Counted from the stretch's first letter, positions 30,601 to 42,191 are shown. The stretch is DNA of 64,000 nt from Thunnus maccoyii (GCF_910596095.1 NC_056534.1:12781490-12845489); one strand, 5' to 3'. The notes: generated from the letters alone by a model not told the origin. Numbers and translations are program-made.

Positions 30601-33600
30601 AACACGCGTCCATCACCACCGAAGAGGTTATTATTGTATGTTAATCAGCATTAAAGAACAAACAAAAGGAAACTAAAACACGGGCAGCCTGATCATTATC
30701 CCTACCTGTGAACATAGCATGGAAGTAAGGGCTCCCTGCGGCGAGAACCACTCTGTGAGCAGCGATCTCTACATCCTCTGCCACGATGGTCACGTCACAC
30801 AACAAGCTCTGGCTGTACACACGTGTGTGAGACGGAAACAAAATGAGAGAGGGAGAAAATATAAGTGTGGATGGTAGCGCACAGAGGATTTGGGGATGAT
30901 GAGAAAACAGAGAAATGAAGAGAGAATTTACCTGCGCAGCTCGTTCATGACTTTGAACGCCTTCCTCATGTGCCGAGGGTTGAGAGTGACGGGACCTTGC
31001 CTCTCGACTCCGTCTTCTTTGTCCAGAGCGTGTGGACAAAGTCTAGTGCACCTGAGACAGACGGGACAGACACACATACGTTAAGCAAGCACACAAACAT
31101 GCACAGATATAAACAGAGAATAACTAAGTAGTAGTGCATGTCTAGATTACTGAGGACAGATGTAGGACTGTTGCTTTCTTCTACATACAGGAGGTTGGCA
31201 ATAATGTTATAATACACTACGAGGTGTCGTCATATATGAATGTCTGTTTCTTTAACAGAACATCTCGGAGTTTATTATTGTTCATATACGATGCCCACTT
31301 TAAAAAATAAAGTGGGCAGTGTTCAGATGAAACCATTATGGTTACGTCTGTTGCACCAGTTGGTTGGTTTAACTGTTGGCGAGGAAGAACTGTAACAATT
31401 AGTAAATACTGTTGTTATTGGTGCCTTGAGTTTATTATACCCTGATTTAAAGGCTCAGGAGATGAGCAGGTCGTCTACCAATCAAAAGGTCGGTAGTTCG
31501 ATCCCCGACTCCTCCTGTCCACATGTTGAAGTGTCCTTGGTCAAGACACTGAACCCTAAATTGCTCCCGATGGTTGCATCAGCACCCTGCGTGGTAGCTT
31601 GCTGCCATCGGTGTGTGATTGTGTGTGTGTGTGAATGGATGAGTGAGCAGCAGAAACATTGTAAAGCGCTGTTGATAAACGCAGCCATTTACCATTTAAA
31701 GGGTTGGTTCACCCAAATTACAAAAACATATTTTCCTCTCTCTGTAGTTATGCAGAGAGTTTTGGTTTTATTTGTCCAAATATTGAGATGTCTGCCTTTA
31801 GAGTTGCAAACTAAAGATTATTTTCATTTATATCGATTAATCTGCTGATTTTTTTTCTATTAATCGATATAATGTCAGAAAAAAATCGAGAAAACACCTG
31901 TTATAATTTCTTAGCTCAAGGTGACATCTTCAAATGTCTTGTTTTGTCAGATCAACCGACAAAAATCCACATATGGCACAGAAAAGCTTCTGATTCTCAC
32001 ACATGAGAAGCAGCAACCATTAAATATTTGGTATTTTTGCTAAAAAATTAAAAACAATTATTTATTAAATAGTTGGTGATTATTTTCTGTCCATCAGCTA
32101 ATCGATTAATGGACTCATTGTTGCAGCTCTAGAAAAATGACTTATAATTTCCCAGAGTCAAAGGTGACATCATCAGATGTCTTGTTTTGTCTGACCAACA
32201 ATCTAAACTCCCAAAATATTCAGTTTACTCCCATAAATGACAAAGAAAAGCATTAAATTATCATATCTGAGAGGCTGAAACCAGCAGATTTTTGGCATTT
32301 TTGCTTAAAAGAATGACTGAAACTGTTAATCAATTATCAAAATATCTGCAGATTAATTTCCTGTCAATCAACTAACAGATTTATCGATTAATCATTGAAG
32401 CTCTGCTCCAACACAATGGAGATTAATGGAATTTTGTTTGCACCTCTCACAGCATCACAACAGGTGAGAAAGTATGTTAATATAATTTGGGTGAACCCAC
32501 CCTTTAAACTGTTTCATGGATATTTTTTGAGGTGTCTCGAGCACCTGCGAGCCAATCAGAAATCTCATGCATAATGGCGTTATCTATCAGTCATTGTATC
32601 AATTACAAACACAGCTTCAATGTGGGTGCATCGCAGCAGGTTGAATGTCAGTTTGCAGCATTTGTCACCTATAAAGAGTTCAAACTGCAGGCGCACTAGT
32701 GAAAAATCTAATTGTTTTGAATATGTTAAAGCATGTGTACATAAAAATTCTTACGATAAACACCAAACATGGACAAACTACATAAAGAAAAAGAGGTCAC
32801 AAGTTGACAAAGATATGATTGATTAGTATATGACGAATGCTGCTCTGGCATGAACGTGAGTCGACACTGTAGCTGCGTTTAAAACTGTGATTTACTTCAC
32901 GGTTAAAAGTGTCAATTCACTCATTCATTCAGTTACAAGGGAAGTTTCTAGCCATGTGGTTTTGGTTTTGAGGACACAGATGTCTACAGTATGTAAAATA
33001 TTATATCAGAAATATTAGAAACACCTCTCAGTATAACAAAAATAATTCAAGAGTACCACAAACTCCAGGCTCCAAAATGACCATATAGTTGAATCAACAC
33101 CTCTACAAGACACTTTCAACAAAAACTGACAACTATACTCTTAATGAAGGTAGGATTTATTACATTAGACTGTGAAGGTGGATCTACTGTGGGCCCTGGG
33201 GGAAAAAATGTTGTTGGGCTCCTATCGACCCCGCAACCCGACCCCTCTGTGCAGTGTTTATGCACCCTTTCTCTTCACCCAAACAGCCCAGCTTCTGTGC
33301 ACATCTATTAGTTTGAGGTAATTTGATTAAACACGTCTTTATATAGGAATATGCACCGTGAGAGCACAATGTAAACTGATAACTAAGGACTTAAGATGAG
33401 ATTTTAGAGGAGAATAGCTAATAATGCAGGACTGGCTGTAGTTGATTTTGTACTTAAGTGGTGCAACAAATTAGCAATTAATCAAATTACTAAAACCAAT
33501 TGACACACTTGAACCTGGAGCTTTTGGGGTCCCTGAGACAGTTGTAATAAAGTGACCACTGGGTGTAAACTTGAATTTAGAGATGTTGAACATTTTTAGC

Positions 33601-35531
33601 TAATCAAACAACAAGTACACAAAAATTAGTAACTAATACTTGGCCTCTCTCTATCATACCTAAAACCACTGGTGGAAAGTAACTATTCTACTTACTGGTA
33701 CTTCTGGTTTCATTTTACACCAAACCAAAAATAACCTTTATTATTGTCCAGGTCTACATTTTAAAAACAGATAATATATCTCAAGAGATTTCCTAGTTAC
33801 ATTTAGATTAAATAAATACTTTAACTACATTTATTTGGCAGCTGTAGTTTAGAACTGCAATGGTTAGATGATTAATCGATTAGTTGTCAACTAATGAATT
33901 ACTCGCCAACTGTTTTGATAACTGATTAATTGTTTGGAGTCATTTTTTAAGTGCCAAACTCCTCTGGTTCCAGCTTGTCAAATGTTAATATTTTCTAGTT
34001 TATTTAGTCTTCTGTGTAATAAACTGTGTAGTAAACTGAATATCTTTGAGTTGTGGACTGTTGGTTGAGACAAAACAAGACATTTGAAGACGACATCTGG
34101 GGTTTTGGGAAACAGCAATCGACTTGTTTCACCATTTTCTGACATTTTATAGACCAAACAACTAATCAATTAATCAAAAAAATAATCAGCAGATTATTCG
34201 ATAATGAAAATAAATCATTAGTTGCAGCTCTACTTTAGTTACTTTAAAAAAATAAGATTATACATACAAAACATACAATGTGCTCATAAAATATGATGCT
34301 ATGTTATAGATTAAACTACACTACAGAATATAAAATAGTTAAATTAGCTCCACCTCAACCAACTATGACAGTAAAATGCTACTCACACATGAATGTACCA
34401 GTAATAACAATGATGTAATAATCCAATATGTAATGTATAAAACTGCACTGAGAACTTAAGTCTTACTTTAAGTACTTACATTTTGCTGATTATACTTTAA
34501 CATTTCTTTTCTGAAATTTCTAATGTGTAGTTTTTCTTCATGTATGTAACCAAAAGTATTGTGTATGTTAACTTATCTCTTTTTTACAACTAGAAAGATA
34601 GAAAAAGGAAGACAAACGCAGACAAAATAAACATGAAACCCAAATAGATCAGCCATGGTTACAAATGTTAATTGTCAAAGAAGGGCGTCTACAAAACCAG
34701 TATCTTGAAATTTATACACCAGTTAGTCCATAAGCATCTTGAACTGTGTCATAAATCATCCATTTCTTCCATTTATTAACAAAAAACATTTTCTCTCACT
34801 CTAAGCTGATCTGGTCATTTTTTTAATCAAAGTATAAATCTCTCAGATAATTCCCAACTATTGTTCTATAATAGGGGGTTCAGTCTTATACCAATTTCTT
34901 GTTATTACCTTCTTGCTTGTGATCAGTAATACCTTAGCTGACATATCTTGTCATTATCAGTGACACAATCGTTTATATTTCCAAGACACATAACTTTGCA
35001 TTCCTTAGATACATGCACATTCTCCCAAAATTAGTGTAATTTAAGACAATCGCAAAAAAATGTGTTTGCCTCTCTATTCCCATATACTTTCACATACATG
35101 CATTTTAATGGGGGACTTTAACTTGTAATGTAGTATTTTTGCAGTGTAGTATATTACAACTTTAATACTTCCTCCATCACTGCACAAAACACACCAACAA
35201 CATGCAACCAACGCATCCAACACGTACATATGATTATGCTGCTCATGGCAAAATCACGTGGCCCTTGTTTGCTGTCACAAACACACCCACACACACATAC
35301 ACATGGCCGCATAGCAGTTAACACACACACACACAACATCCTCCAAACAAAAACACCTCCGTTATCCCAACAATCTTGATGTTACAACATGATCCGGCTG
35401 CTGTTGCTGTTGCTGCGGCGGCGGACAGGCTCGGTTATCTGTCCCCGACCAGCGAGCAGCCACACCGGCTGGCCGCTGTCTCTGTCAATGCGGCACCATC
35501 AGTCAAGCAGCCACTGGGGAACGTCAACACA

Positions 35532-35569
<38 letters not shown>

Positions 35570-35626
35570 CAGAGAGATAGATAGATACACACTGTTTTTT
35601 TGCACTTACAGCGGATGACTGTCCAT
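21673..35626 (-). CDS. klhl2: kelch-like protein 2 (CUL3 ubiquitin-ligase adaptor)
   Basis: A BTB-BACK-Kelch adaptor that brings substrates to CUL3; the mammalian protein binds actin and targets WNK kinases. Fifteen coding exons on the minus strand: 35626-35610, 31051-30932, 30812-30706, 30591-30470, 29179-29017, 28799-28690, 28588-28472, 26686-26537, 26423-26306, 24931-24734, 24584-24483, 23614-23486, 23256-23116, 23029-22886 and 21701-21673. They give 588 aa (human 593) with consistent phases. BTB is about residues 45-150 ([20 protein letters not shown]), followed by the 3-box and BACK domain ([10 protein letters not shown] to [10 protein letters not shown]). Six kelch blades begin near residue 303, with repeated YAVGG and YVVGG strands and the C-terminal VTVIDKPL. 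The first exon codes only MDSHPL with a split codon. An in-frame ATG 17 codons upstream (35677) is an alternative start. I prefer 35626 because the N-terminus then matches the short human one. The usual BTB LAACSPYF or LAASSPYF reads LAAGSPYF here. Confidence 0.96.
21890..22140 (+). repeat. TTAA-flanked repeat end (AGGGGACATATCATG)
   Basis: TTTAAAGGGGACATATCATG and the downstream CTGTCTCTTTAAGACCTCCC block match a common fish interspersed repeat with a TTAA target. The other terminus was not located. It lies in the last intron of klhl2. Confidence 0.4.
23462..23485. repeat. GT microsatellite forming the klhl2 exon 12 splice donor
   Basis: Twelve CA units on the plus strand. On the gene strand, GT repeats begin at the first intron base after ...GGAGCAG. 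Confidence 0.85.
30225..30345. repeat. arm fragment of a foldback repeat, klhl2 intron
   Basis: Matches the terminal arm of the 50385-51010 element (ACTGTTGTTTTAAGACGGAT, then TTGTGAACCTGTCCTTTAAA). Confidence 0.5.
31440..31690 (+). mobile_element. tRNA-derived SINE
   Basis: A tRNA-like head with box B GTTCGATCCCC at about 31496-31506 and a degenerate box A upstream. The conserved fish-SINE body follows (GTGTCCTTGGTCAAGACACT, CTAAATTGCTCCCGATGG), with GTAAAGCGCTGTTGATAAA near the 3' end. It lies in klhl2 intron 1 and is too diverged to be a functional tRNA gene. Confidence 0.75.
31696..32507. mobile_element. piggyBac-like MITE containing nested hAT-like copies
   Basis: TTAA at 31696-31699 and 32504-32507 bracket terminal inverted repeats (AGGGTTGGTTCACCCAAATT, and its near-complement ending GGGTGAACCCACCCTTT). 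TTAA duplication with such ends points to a piggyBac-type element. About 31799-32405 is a foreign insert of TAGAGCTGCAA-family sequence, apparently one full and one partial copy. Confidence 0.75.
31799..32405. mobile_element. hAT-like MITE dimer nested in the piggyBac-like MITE
   Basis: The first unit runs from TAGAGTTGCAAACTAAAG to TTGTTGCAGCTCTA (31799-32132). A second, incomplete unit ends near GATTAATCATTGAAGCTC. The outer flanks TCTGCCTT and TCTGCTCC are an eroded 8-bp target-site duplication. Confidence 0.6.
33667..34490 (-). mobile_element. CAGTGGTGGAA-family MITE, host of a nested hAT-like element
   Basis: An inverted copy: CCACTGGTGGAAAGTAAC at the left, and GTACTTACATTTTGCTG with GCTCCACCTCAACCAACTA further right. 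The family body continues on both sides of the insertion at 33850-34232. Confidence 0.65.
33850..34232. mobile_element. hAT-like MITE, TAGAGCTGCAA family, nested copy
   Basis: Ends TAGAACTGCAA and TTGCAGCTCTA (10 of 11 complementary). It is flanked by CTGTAGTT (33842-33849) and CTTTAGTT (34233-34240), a 7 of 8 target-site duplication that lies inside the body of another MITE. Confidence 0.8.
35526..35580. repeat. CA then GA microsatellite next to klhl2 exon 1
   Basis: CA repeats followed by GA repeats, starting about 30 bases into klhl2 intron 1. Confidence 0.85.
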
Positions 35627-35699
35627 GATTCCGGTGTTTTTCAGAGGCTGAAAACTTGGCCCAGCGGCATGCACCATTCCATATCCACAATGTCGTCTT

Positions 35700-36190
35700 T
35701 TAATGGGTCTAAATTCAAGCGTGAATCACGGCGATCATCTGTCCAGAGGCGGCGAGACGGGCTGACGGCAGACCCATTAAAGCAGCCTGTTTCATATAAA
35801 TACACAGCCCGACTGCGGTGACACTCAGTACAAACACGTTGCGATCCAACCCGGCTGTTGTACCCAGCGGACTGCTTCTTCTGTCGGCTGAAAAAACGCG
35901 CAGGAAAGCCGTTGACAAAGTGGGTTTATTTTTATTCTGCTGCTTTCCCCCCCCGCAACCCCTCCTCCTCCTCCTCTTCTTCTTCCCTCCTGGGGTGTAT
36001 ATGGGTGCGAGAGGCGGACGGACAAGGCTACCTGTTATTTTCCAATCGCTGATTAAAACGCACAAACAAGGACATGTCTGTAAAGATGGTCCTCCGAGCA
36101 GCCAAGGCGTCCCGCAAGAAAGCGCTGTCTCCCTCTAGCTGTGGAAGACTGAGCGGGGAGGAGCCGCCTGCTGTCAGGCGAGGAGGGGGG
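35700..36190 (-). promoter_or_regulatory. likely klhl2 promoter and 5' UTR region
   Basis: A relatively CpG- and GC-rich stretch directly upstream of klhl2 exon 1, contrasting with AT-rich flanks. It is assigned by position and composition. No TATA box was seen and the transcription start cannot be placed. Confidence 0.4.
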
Positions 36191-36201
36191 GCTGACCAGG
36201 C

Positions 36202-36922
36202 AGCAGTGGTGGAAGAAGTACTCAGACCCTTTAATTCAGTAAAAGTACAAAAGTAGTATACAGCAATGTATAAATAGTCCATTACAAGTAAAAGTCCTGC
36301 ATGAAAATAGGTATGAGCAGCAAAATGTACTTGAAGTATTAAGATGAAAGTAGTGGTTTGGTCCCTCTGACTGATATATTATTGTGTATGACATCATTAG
36401 ATTAGATATATTATTATATATGACATCATTGGATTATTAATATTGAAGCATCAGTGTGTAAGCAGCATGATGATTAATGAGAGAGGAAAGAAGAAAAAAG
36501 CAAAGTTCTGATACACAAATCTATTTTCAGATTTTGGACTTTTTCTCTAATCTCTGATCATTCGAACAAATTTTATTGAAATGAAACCATGTGAGAAGTT
36601 TAGAAGGAAAAAAAAACATTATTTGGTGGAGCTGTTAATAAATCACAGACATCTGATATGTGACTCCGACTACACACTGCCTTTTTGTAAGACGTCAAAA
36701 AGGTTGGAAACCACTGGTTTCATCTTTAACATTGTGTTGTATTTTAAAAGCTTGTTATATTATCCATTGTGTCAAATCTTCATCTGAAAAGTATCTAAAG
36801 CTGTCAAATAAATGTAGTGGTGTAGAGAGTATAAAGTAGCATCAAATGGAAATACTCAAGTAAAGTGCAAGTACCTCAAAATTGTACTTAAGTACAGTAA
36901 ATGTGTTACTTTCCAACACTGG
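36202..36922 (+). mobile_element. CAGTGGTGGAA-family MITE, longest copy
   Basis: Runs from CAGTGGTGGAAGAAGTACTC to GTTACTTTCCAACACTG, with the ends forming terminal inverted repeats. It contains all family blocks, including CTCAAGTAAAGTGCAAGTAC. It lies between the klhl2 promoter and med28; nothing else was recognised in 36930-37430. Confidence 0.75.
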
Positions 36923-37451
36923 AAGTTAGACATGATGGAAATAAAATATGTTACAGTTATAGGATAATAAGTCAAAATGTTTCACTTTCTTCACTTGAGT
37001 TACTAAGTCAAATATACTTTTTTATTTTGAAAATAGAGAAAGTAAAAATTGTGACTCATCATTTTGACTTAAAATCACAGTTGTTGTTGTTTTTTTTTTT
37101 ACACACTATCAAGATCAGAGACCCCTGGTTTGCAAAAAGCTTTGTCCCCAGAGAAGATTTTTGCCTGGCTGTAACATCAGTGGACAGACGAGAGCTGTGA
37201 ATCTGAGTAGAACAAGTCTGTTCTGGTGTGAAGACGCTGAATGCATTAGAGACAACAGGCTGTCAGGCAGCTCAGTCTTGGCTTAGAAATAACCCTGAAG
37301 ACATTGTTAACTGATCTTCATGTGTAAAACTGGTGGAATGCTCCTTTAAATTCTACAAAGAGCTTAACTGTATTTTAAATCCCAACAAAATAATGCACTG
37401 TAATACAAGAGAAAAACATAAACAAGTCCAGATTCAAAAGACTAACAAAAG

Positions 37452-37457
37452 TTTATT
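37452..37457 (-). terminator. candidate med28 polyadenylation signal
   Basis: AATAAA on the minus strand about 280 bases downstream of the med28 stop. Confidence 0.45.
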
Positions 37458-37734
37458 TTATTTTTACAGTAAAAAAAAAAGTCAGCAAAAGAAAATATTT
37501 ACACAAATCAAAATACTGAAAAAAGTTGAAGTAAAACAATCTGTATCATGATTTTCCCTCAGAAAACTATTCTCCAGTTCATAACAGAGTGTTAAGGTAT
37601 CGTCACATTACGCTTCCATCCTGCGAATATTCACTCCGTCTGCCGTTCACTTCAATTGAAGCTCACAGTTTGTGATCACTCTGCTTAATATTCATTTATA
37701 AACAGAAGATTAATGTGACTGTACCTTTAGTGTG

Positions 37735-40720
37735 TTAATTTGGTTTTAAAGGGGCAGGGGGCAAACTAGCCGAGGCCTGCTCCAAGAAGGCCAGCGGTCC
37801 AGGAGGAGGAAGGTCTGAAGGTTTGCGATGCTGAACGCTCACATCCTCCAGAACTTGTTGCCAGTGGTGCAGTTTGGTTAAATGCTTCTGAACCAGTAAT
37901 TCTTTCCTCTGTAGCTCGTTACGTAACTCTGACACATCCTGGAGTGAGAAGGGAAAAAAAAACGTACGTGAGAAGAGAGAAGGCGTATTAACACGTGGAT
38001 AGAAACAAATATTATGTCGACCCTGACAGTGATTCACTAATGCAAGTCAAAGAAAAAGGGGCAATACCTGTTGCCAATAAGAAGTTTAAGATCTGTAAAG
38101 TGACAGAGGTTTTAAGCATGAGGGGAAAACATTACATACTGTTTTTGTGTTTATGTATTTGTGATAATAGGTGCTGAGACAGATCGAAAGAGTGAAAACC
38201 TACAAGAACATATACATTTGGAAATGCGGTGGGGACACTTCAAACGACAGAGAAAAGTGGGAATTCAAGTCAGTGTAATAATTCACCTCTTTCACCACCT
38301 GCTCTGGTTTCTGCACAGATAACTGAAGTCGTTTCTGTAAGAAGAAGCACTCTGTCTGTCGAGCCACGTCCAGGAACTTTTGTATGCACTGGTCCACACC
38401 TGCAATCAACAGACAAAAAAGGTGTCAATATACAGACTACAATACAAGATAAATTAACATGAACAACAACGAAATACCAGACTTCACTCACCAGTTCGAA
38501 TCTCCTCCTGGTCGGTCCCATTAACATAGTCTTGGCTCACCAGAGATGCAAAACATGCCTGAAGAATGAACACAGAGAGAGACATTAGTAAATTTGCCTT
38601 TTTCTGGATGAGTGGTTAGAAATCCTTCTCTTTGGGGACCTAAATGAACAAATGAGAGTAGTCCCAGAGACCAAGCTGTGTTAAATTTAGTTTTTCCATG
38701 AGAATCTTTTTCCCCCCTTCCCATCAGCTTTCTAGCCAAAGTCAAAGCATAGAGAAACAAGCTCTGAGAGAAAGAAACCACAGATTGATCCGTGACTTCA
38801 TAGACCACATAGTTTGGAGTGTGATATAATCATTTGTAGGACTGAGGAAATTTTGAATGACACCCACATTGGTCTAAACAATACCATAAAACCAAGATTA
38901 CATATCAAATGACTTTCAAAGACTCAAAATGATGGACTACTTTATCTAAAGTACATAGACACCCATATGTGGTTGTTGAACATCTAATTTCAAAGTTTGT
39001 TTTCCAGTTCGATTCCATTTCTCAAGTTGCGACTTTGTTTCCTAATCCAAACACAGATGGTAGCTGGTGGCTACGTGGATAGGAAACAGAGCTGCAACTT
39101 GAGAAAGGGGTTAAAATTCTGTTTTTTTTAAATCATGCAGCAGACGGAATATTTTTTTTATCCAGATGGTTAGAAGAGTCTTTGAAGCTTGTGGAAATAC
39201 CCTCAGAACAATAGTAAGTGTTGTTATACGCCTTTCTGGGATTTTCCAACATCGCTGAGTATTTATCTTTTAAGGAAATGGCTGCTTAGCTCTGTGACTT
39301 CAATATAATGTTAATAAACACTCACAGAGCGCTTTATTAGGAACACCTGTGCAATCTAATGCAATCCAGTAGAGCAGCTCTGCCATAACTTCTACTTTTA
39401 TGAAGCTTATACGTTTTCAGTTGTTTCTTACATCAGAAAGGTGATAATTCGACTTTATGTTTATCATTGAGGTCATAGTGGGTGGTGTTTGTGTACTGGA
39501 GTGCATTATATTGAAAAGTGTTCGTAATATTTTGACCCCCACATGTATGTTAATGTGGTGGACAAAATATTAGGAACACCTTTCAATATTATGTAAATTA
39601 AAGAGTACGGTCTAGACATGCTCCATGTGAAAAGTGCCCTGAGATGACTTTGTTGTGATTTGGCGCTATATAAATAAATTGGAATTGCATTGAATTGAAA
39701 TGAATATAATGCATTCCAGTACACCACCTCTATTGCCAACTACGACCTCCATAATAAACATAAAGTAGAATTTATGGCATAGCTGTGGCACAGGTGGTCC
39801 TGGTGAAGTGCTCACTGAGTGTATGAGAGGCAGAAACTGAAGCTTTGTTACTGTGTGCTGTAGCATTAAGATTTTCATTAATTGGAAATATGAAGTGTGT
39901 CCCAAATCACGAAAAACAACCCCAGATCAAAAGTACACAAAAGTACGTGGACAAGGGTGTCGGGAATACTTTTGGCCAGGTATATAATATGATTCCTACT
40001 GTATATAACATAGTAAATGGGTATAATGGGTTGTAGCATCACAAGTAAAGGAAATCAGATGTACAACCATGTTATTGTTATGATATTTAATGCTATACTG
40101 GGTTTAGTAATGTCAGATTACATACAGCCAGCGAGGCTTTGTCAGCTATCAATCACAGATACATACTGTCTTGTTTTTGATGTCTGGATTAAGAGGGGAG
40201 AGACTGACTACAGAGGAGTTCAGGAGATGGAAAAGGAGCATGGAGGAGAGTTGTAAACTGTGGGGTTAAACGTTATGGAGCCTCAAGTATGAGCCATAAA
40301 CTAAGTTGCTGAGTTATCACTTAACGCTAGCACTAACGTTAGCTCATTTATTTTAACGTCTACAGACAGTGCATTGTTTCCTCAATAAAGCCGTTGCGAA
40401 ACAAGAAAAGTGTTTGAAAGCTTTCATATATTGAGAGGCTGTAGTATTTTTCCAAAACCAGCTAAGGAGGCTTTAAACTTCACCCAAGCTAGAGAACTGT
40501 TAAATGAGCTAACAACAGTTAGCACACACAGCTAACAGCAGGTAGCTCATTAGCTTCCTACCTCGAAGGAAGCCTCCAGTTCATCCACCAGCGTGTTGCT
40601 CCCCGGGCTCCTGGCAGCGGTACCGGGGAAGCTTGGCTGGCCTGGTCCACCAGGACCCCCTACGGGATGTGCAGTAGGCGGCTGCTGACCGGGAAACATC
40701 CCACTCATAGACGATGCCAT
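37735..40720 (-). CDS. med28: Mediator complex subunit 28
   Basis: Med28 is a head-module subunit of the Mediator coactivator of RNA polymerase II; the mammalian protein is also called magicin and binds merlin and Grb2. Coding exons on the minus strand: 40720-40562, 38558-38492, 38399-38287 and 37938-37735 (stop TAA 37737-37735). They give 180 aa (human 178). The N-terminus is Pro/Gly-rich ([15 protein letters not shown]). The helical core follows: [60 protein letters not shown]. The coiled-coil segment is [20 protein letters not shown], and the end is PPAPLKPN. An in-frame ATG two codons upstream (40726, giving MKMAS) is possible. The inner ATG agrees with the human MA start. Confidence 0.97.
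39311..39822. mobile_element. foldback repeat with an inserted retroposon tail
   Basis: The left arm (CACTCACAGAGCGCTTTATT to CTGGAGTGCATTATATT) is repeated inverted at 39704-39822 (AATATAATGCATTCCAG to GCTCACTGAGTGTAT). The loop carries about 39600-39700, which ends TTTGGCGCTATATAAATAAA plus a TTGAA-type tail, typical of fish LINE/SINE 3' ends. Intergenic position: med28 intron 1. Confidence 0.65.
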
Positions 40721-41726
40721 TTTCATCTGTTTTTTCCCCGTCTAGCCGGTTCACGCATGCGCACACGGCCGGATATTACTGCAAGCCAATTTTTTTTTCC
40801 TAGGATGGCGAAGTCATGACCCGCCCTATTCTGCCTCTGATTGGCTAGTATCGTTATCTTCGTTGGTTGGGTTGGTTAGTGTTTAGGCATGAGGAGTGAG
40901 ACTGGTTAAGCCAATGGTTGGCCCGTGGGCCAAATCTGGCCCTCCAGCAAATATATTTGGCCCCCAAATGGAAGCAGCAGTTTTTACTTTAATAGTTTAT
41001 ATCACAACTTTTCATCACAATTGCTGCACTATTTGAACAGTGCATGCTGCTGAAATAAGTCTAACAAACCGACCAAAATTAAATTTTAATGCATGAATTC
41101 TAACACTAGCAGGAACTTTCCCTAGGGACTAAGAACCTTTTGAATAACAAACAAAGAACAACAGGACAAATCGGTGTTGTTTTTCCTCATGTGTGAATGC
41201 TACGTTTCAAGCCCTGCCATAATTTTTTAATTCCTCATGGGTCTCATTTGCATGATCTACCTGGTTCCTTAGATGTGGTGGAAACAAAAACAGGACAGCA
41301 CAACAAGGACTTTTAGTTCCAAGTTTAGTTCCTGACATTAGTACTGTTTTAATTCCACAACTTCAGCCTGTTGGCCCACAACAGTTATTCTTATTTTTAT
41401 TAAACATAAATAGGTGGCAGTCTAAAAGAAATAATGTGCTGATGCCATTTTTTTTCTAAAGCAACAGTAGGCTACTTTCAATCAACCATGAATGAAGCTG
41501 CTGCTCTTTATCATGTGTTGATAAGTACATCTTTACTCTCTTGAAGTGCAACATTGACGTGAGTGACCAAATGAGTAAAATCTACCCTCAGATGCAATCC
41601 TATACAACGTTATAAATCAATTTATTCTTAAATTAATTTTTTTTTAAAAACAACATATGGGCATGTGTTTCCATGGCGCTAGTTAACAGCCCTCCAATGG
41701 AAAAAGACCCCTGACCCCTGCTGTTT

Positions 41727-42191
41727 TATGGCCAAATGTATGTGGGCACTTTGTGTACATGCTTTTGTTTGAGGCCCGTTTTCATGGTGGTTACAATTAA
41801 GGGAAATTTTAAACATAATTTTTCAGACTGTGCTTTAAACTCTATGGTAACGGTTTGGGGAGGCCCTTTCCTATTCTAACATGACAATACCCTTGTTCGC
41901 AAGATCAGAGTCAGTTTGATGTGGATGAACTGGATAAGCCTGCGTTGTCCGGACCTCAACTCCATTCAACATCTTTAGGATGTGGGTCAAACCTTCATCA
42001 CCTAACATCCCATTAATGGCTGACCTCACTAATGCTCTTGTAGCTGGATGAGAGCATATCCCAGAAATTTCAAAATTCTGTGGTCGGCCTTCCCAGAAGA
42101 GTTAAGGTTGTTTTACCAGCAATGAAGGCAATGTTAAACAATTACATACAGATGCAATGTTTAGGTGTCCACACACTTTTGGCCATGTGTA
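41727..42191 (+). mobile_element. internally deleted Tc1-like transposon
   Basis: TA-flanked, with inverted ends GGCCAAATGTATGTGGGCAC and GTGTCCACACACTTTTGGCC. The interior keeps C-terminal transposase sequence with stops (GACCTCAACTCCATTCAACA corresponds to the DLNSIQ-type motif, followed by the LTNALVAG region). Nonfunctional. It lies between med28 and lap3. Confidence 0.8.

Noticed and set aside
30641-31039. 132-residue minus-strand ORF beginning [16 protein letters not shown]
   Set aside because: It reads klhl2 exon 2 in the wrong frame and runs through the intron into exon 3. The correct frame gives [20 protein letters not shown].
31485-31510. Possible tRNA gene from the GTTCGATCCCC box
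   Set aside because: The cloverleaf cannot be completed and the downstream body is a SINE.
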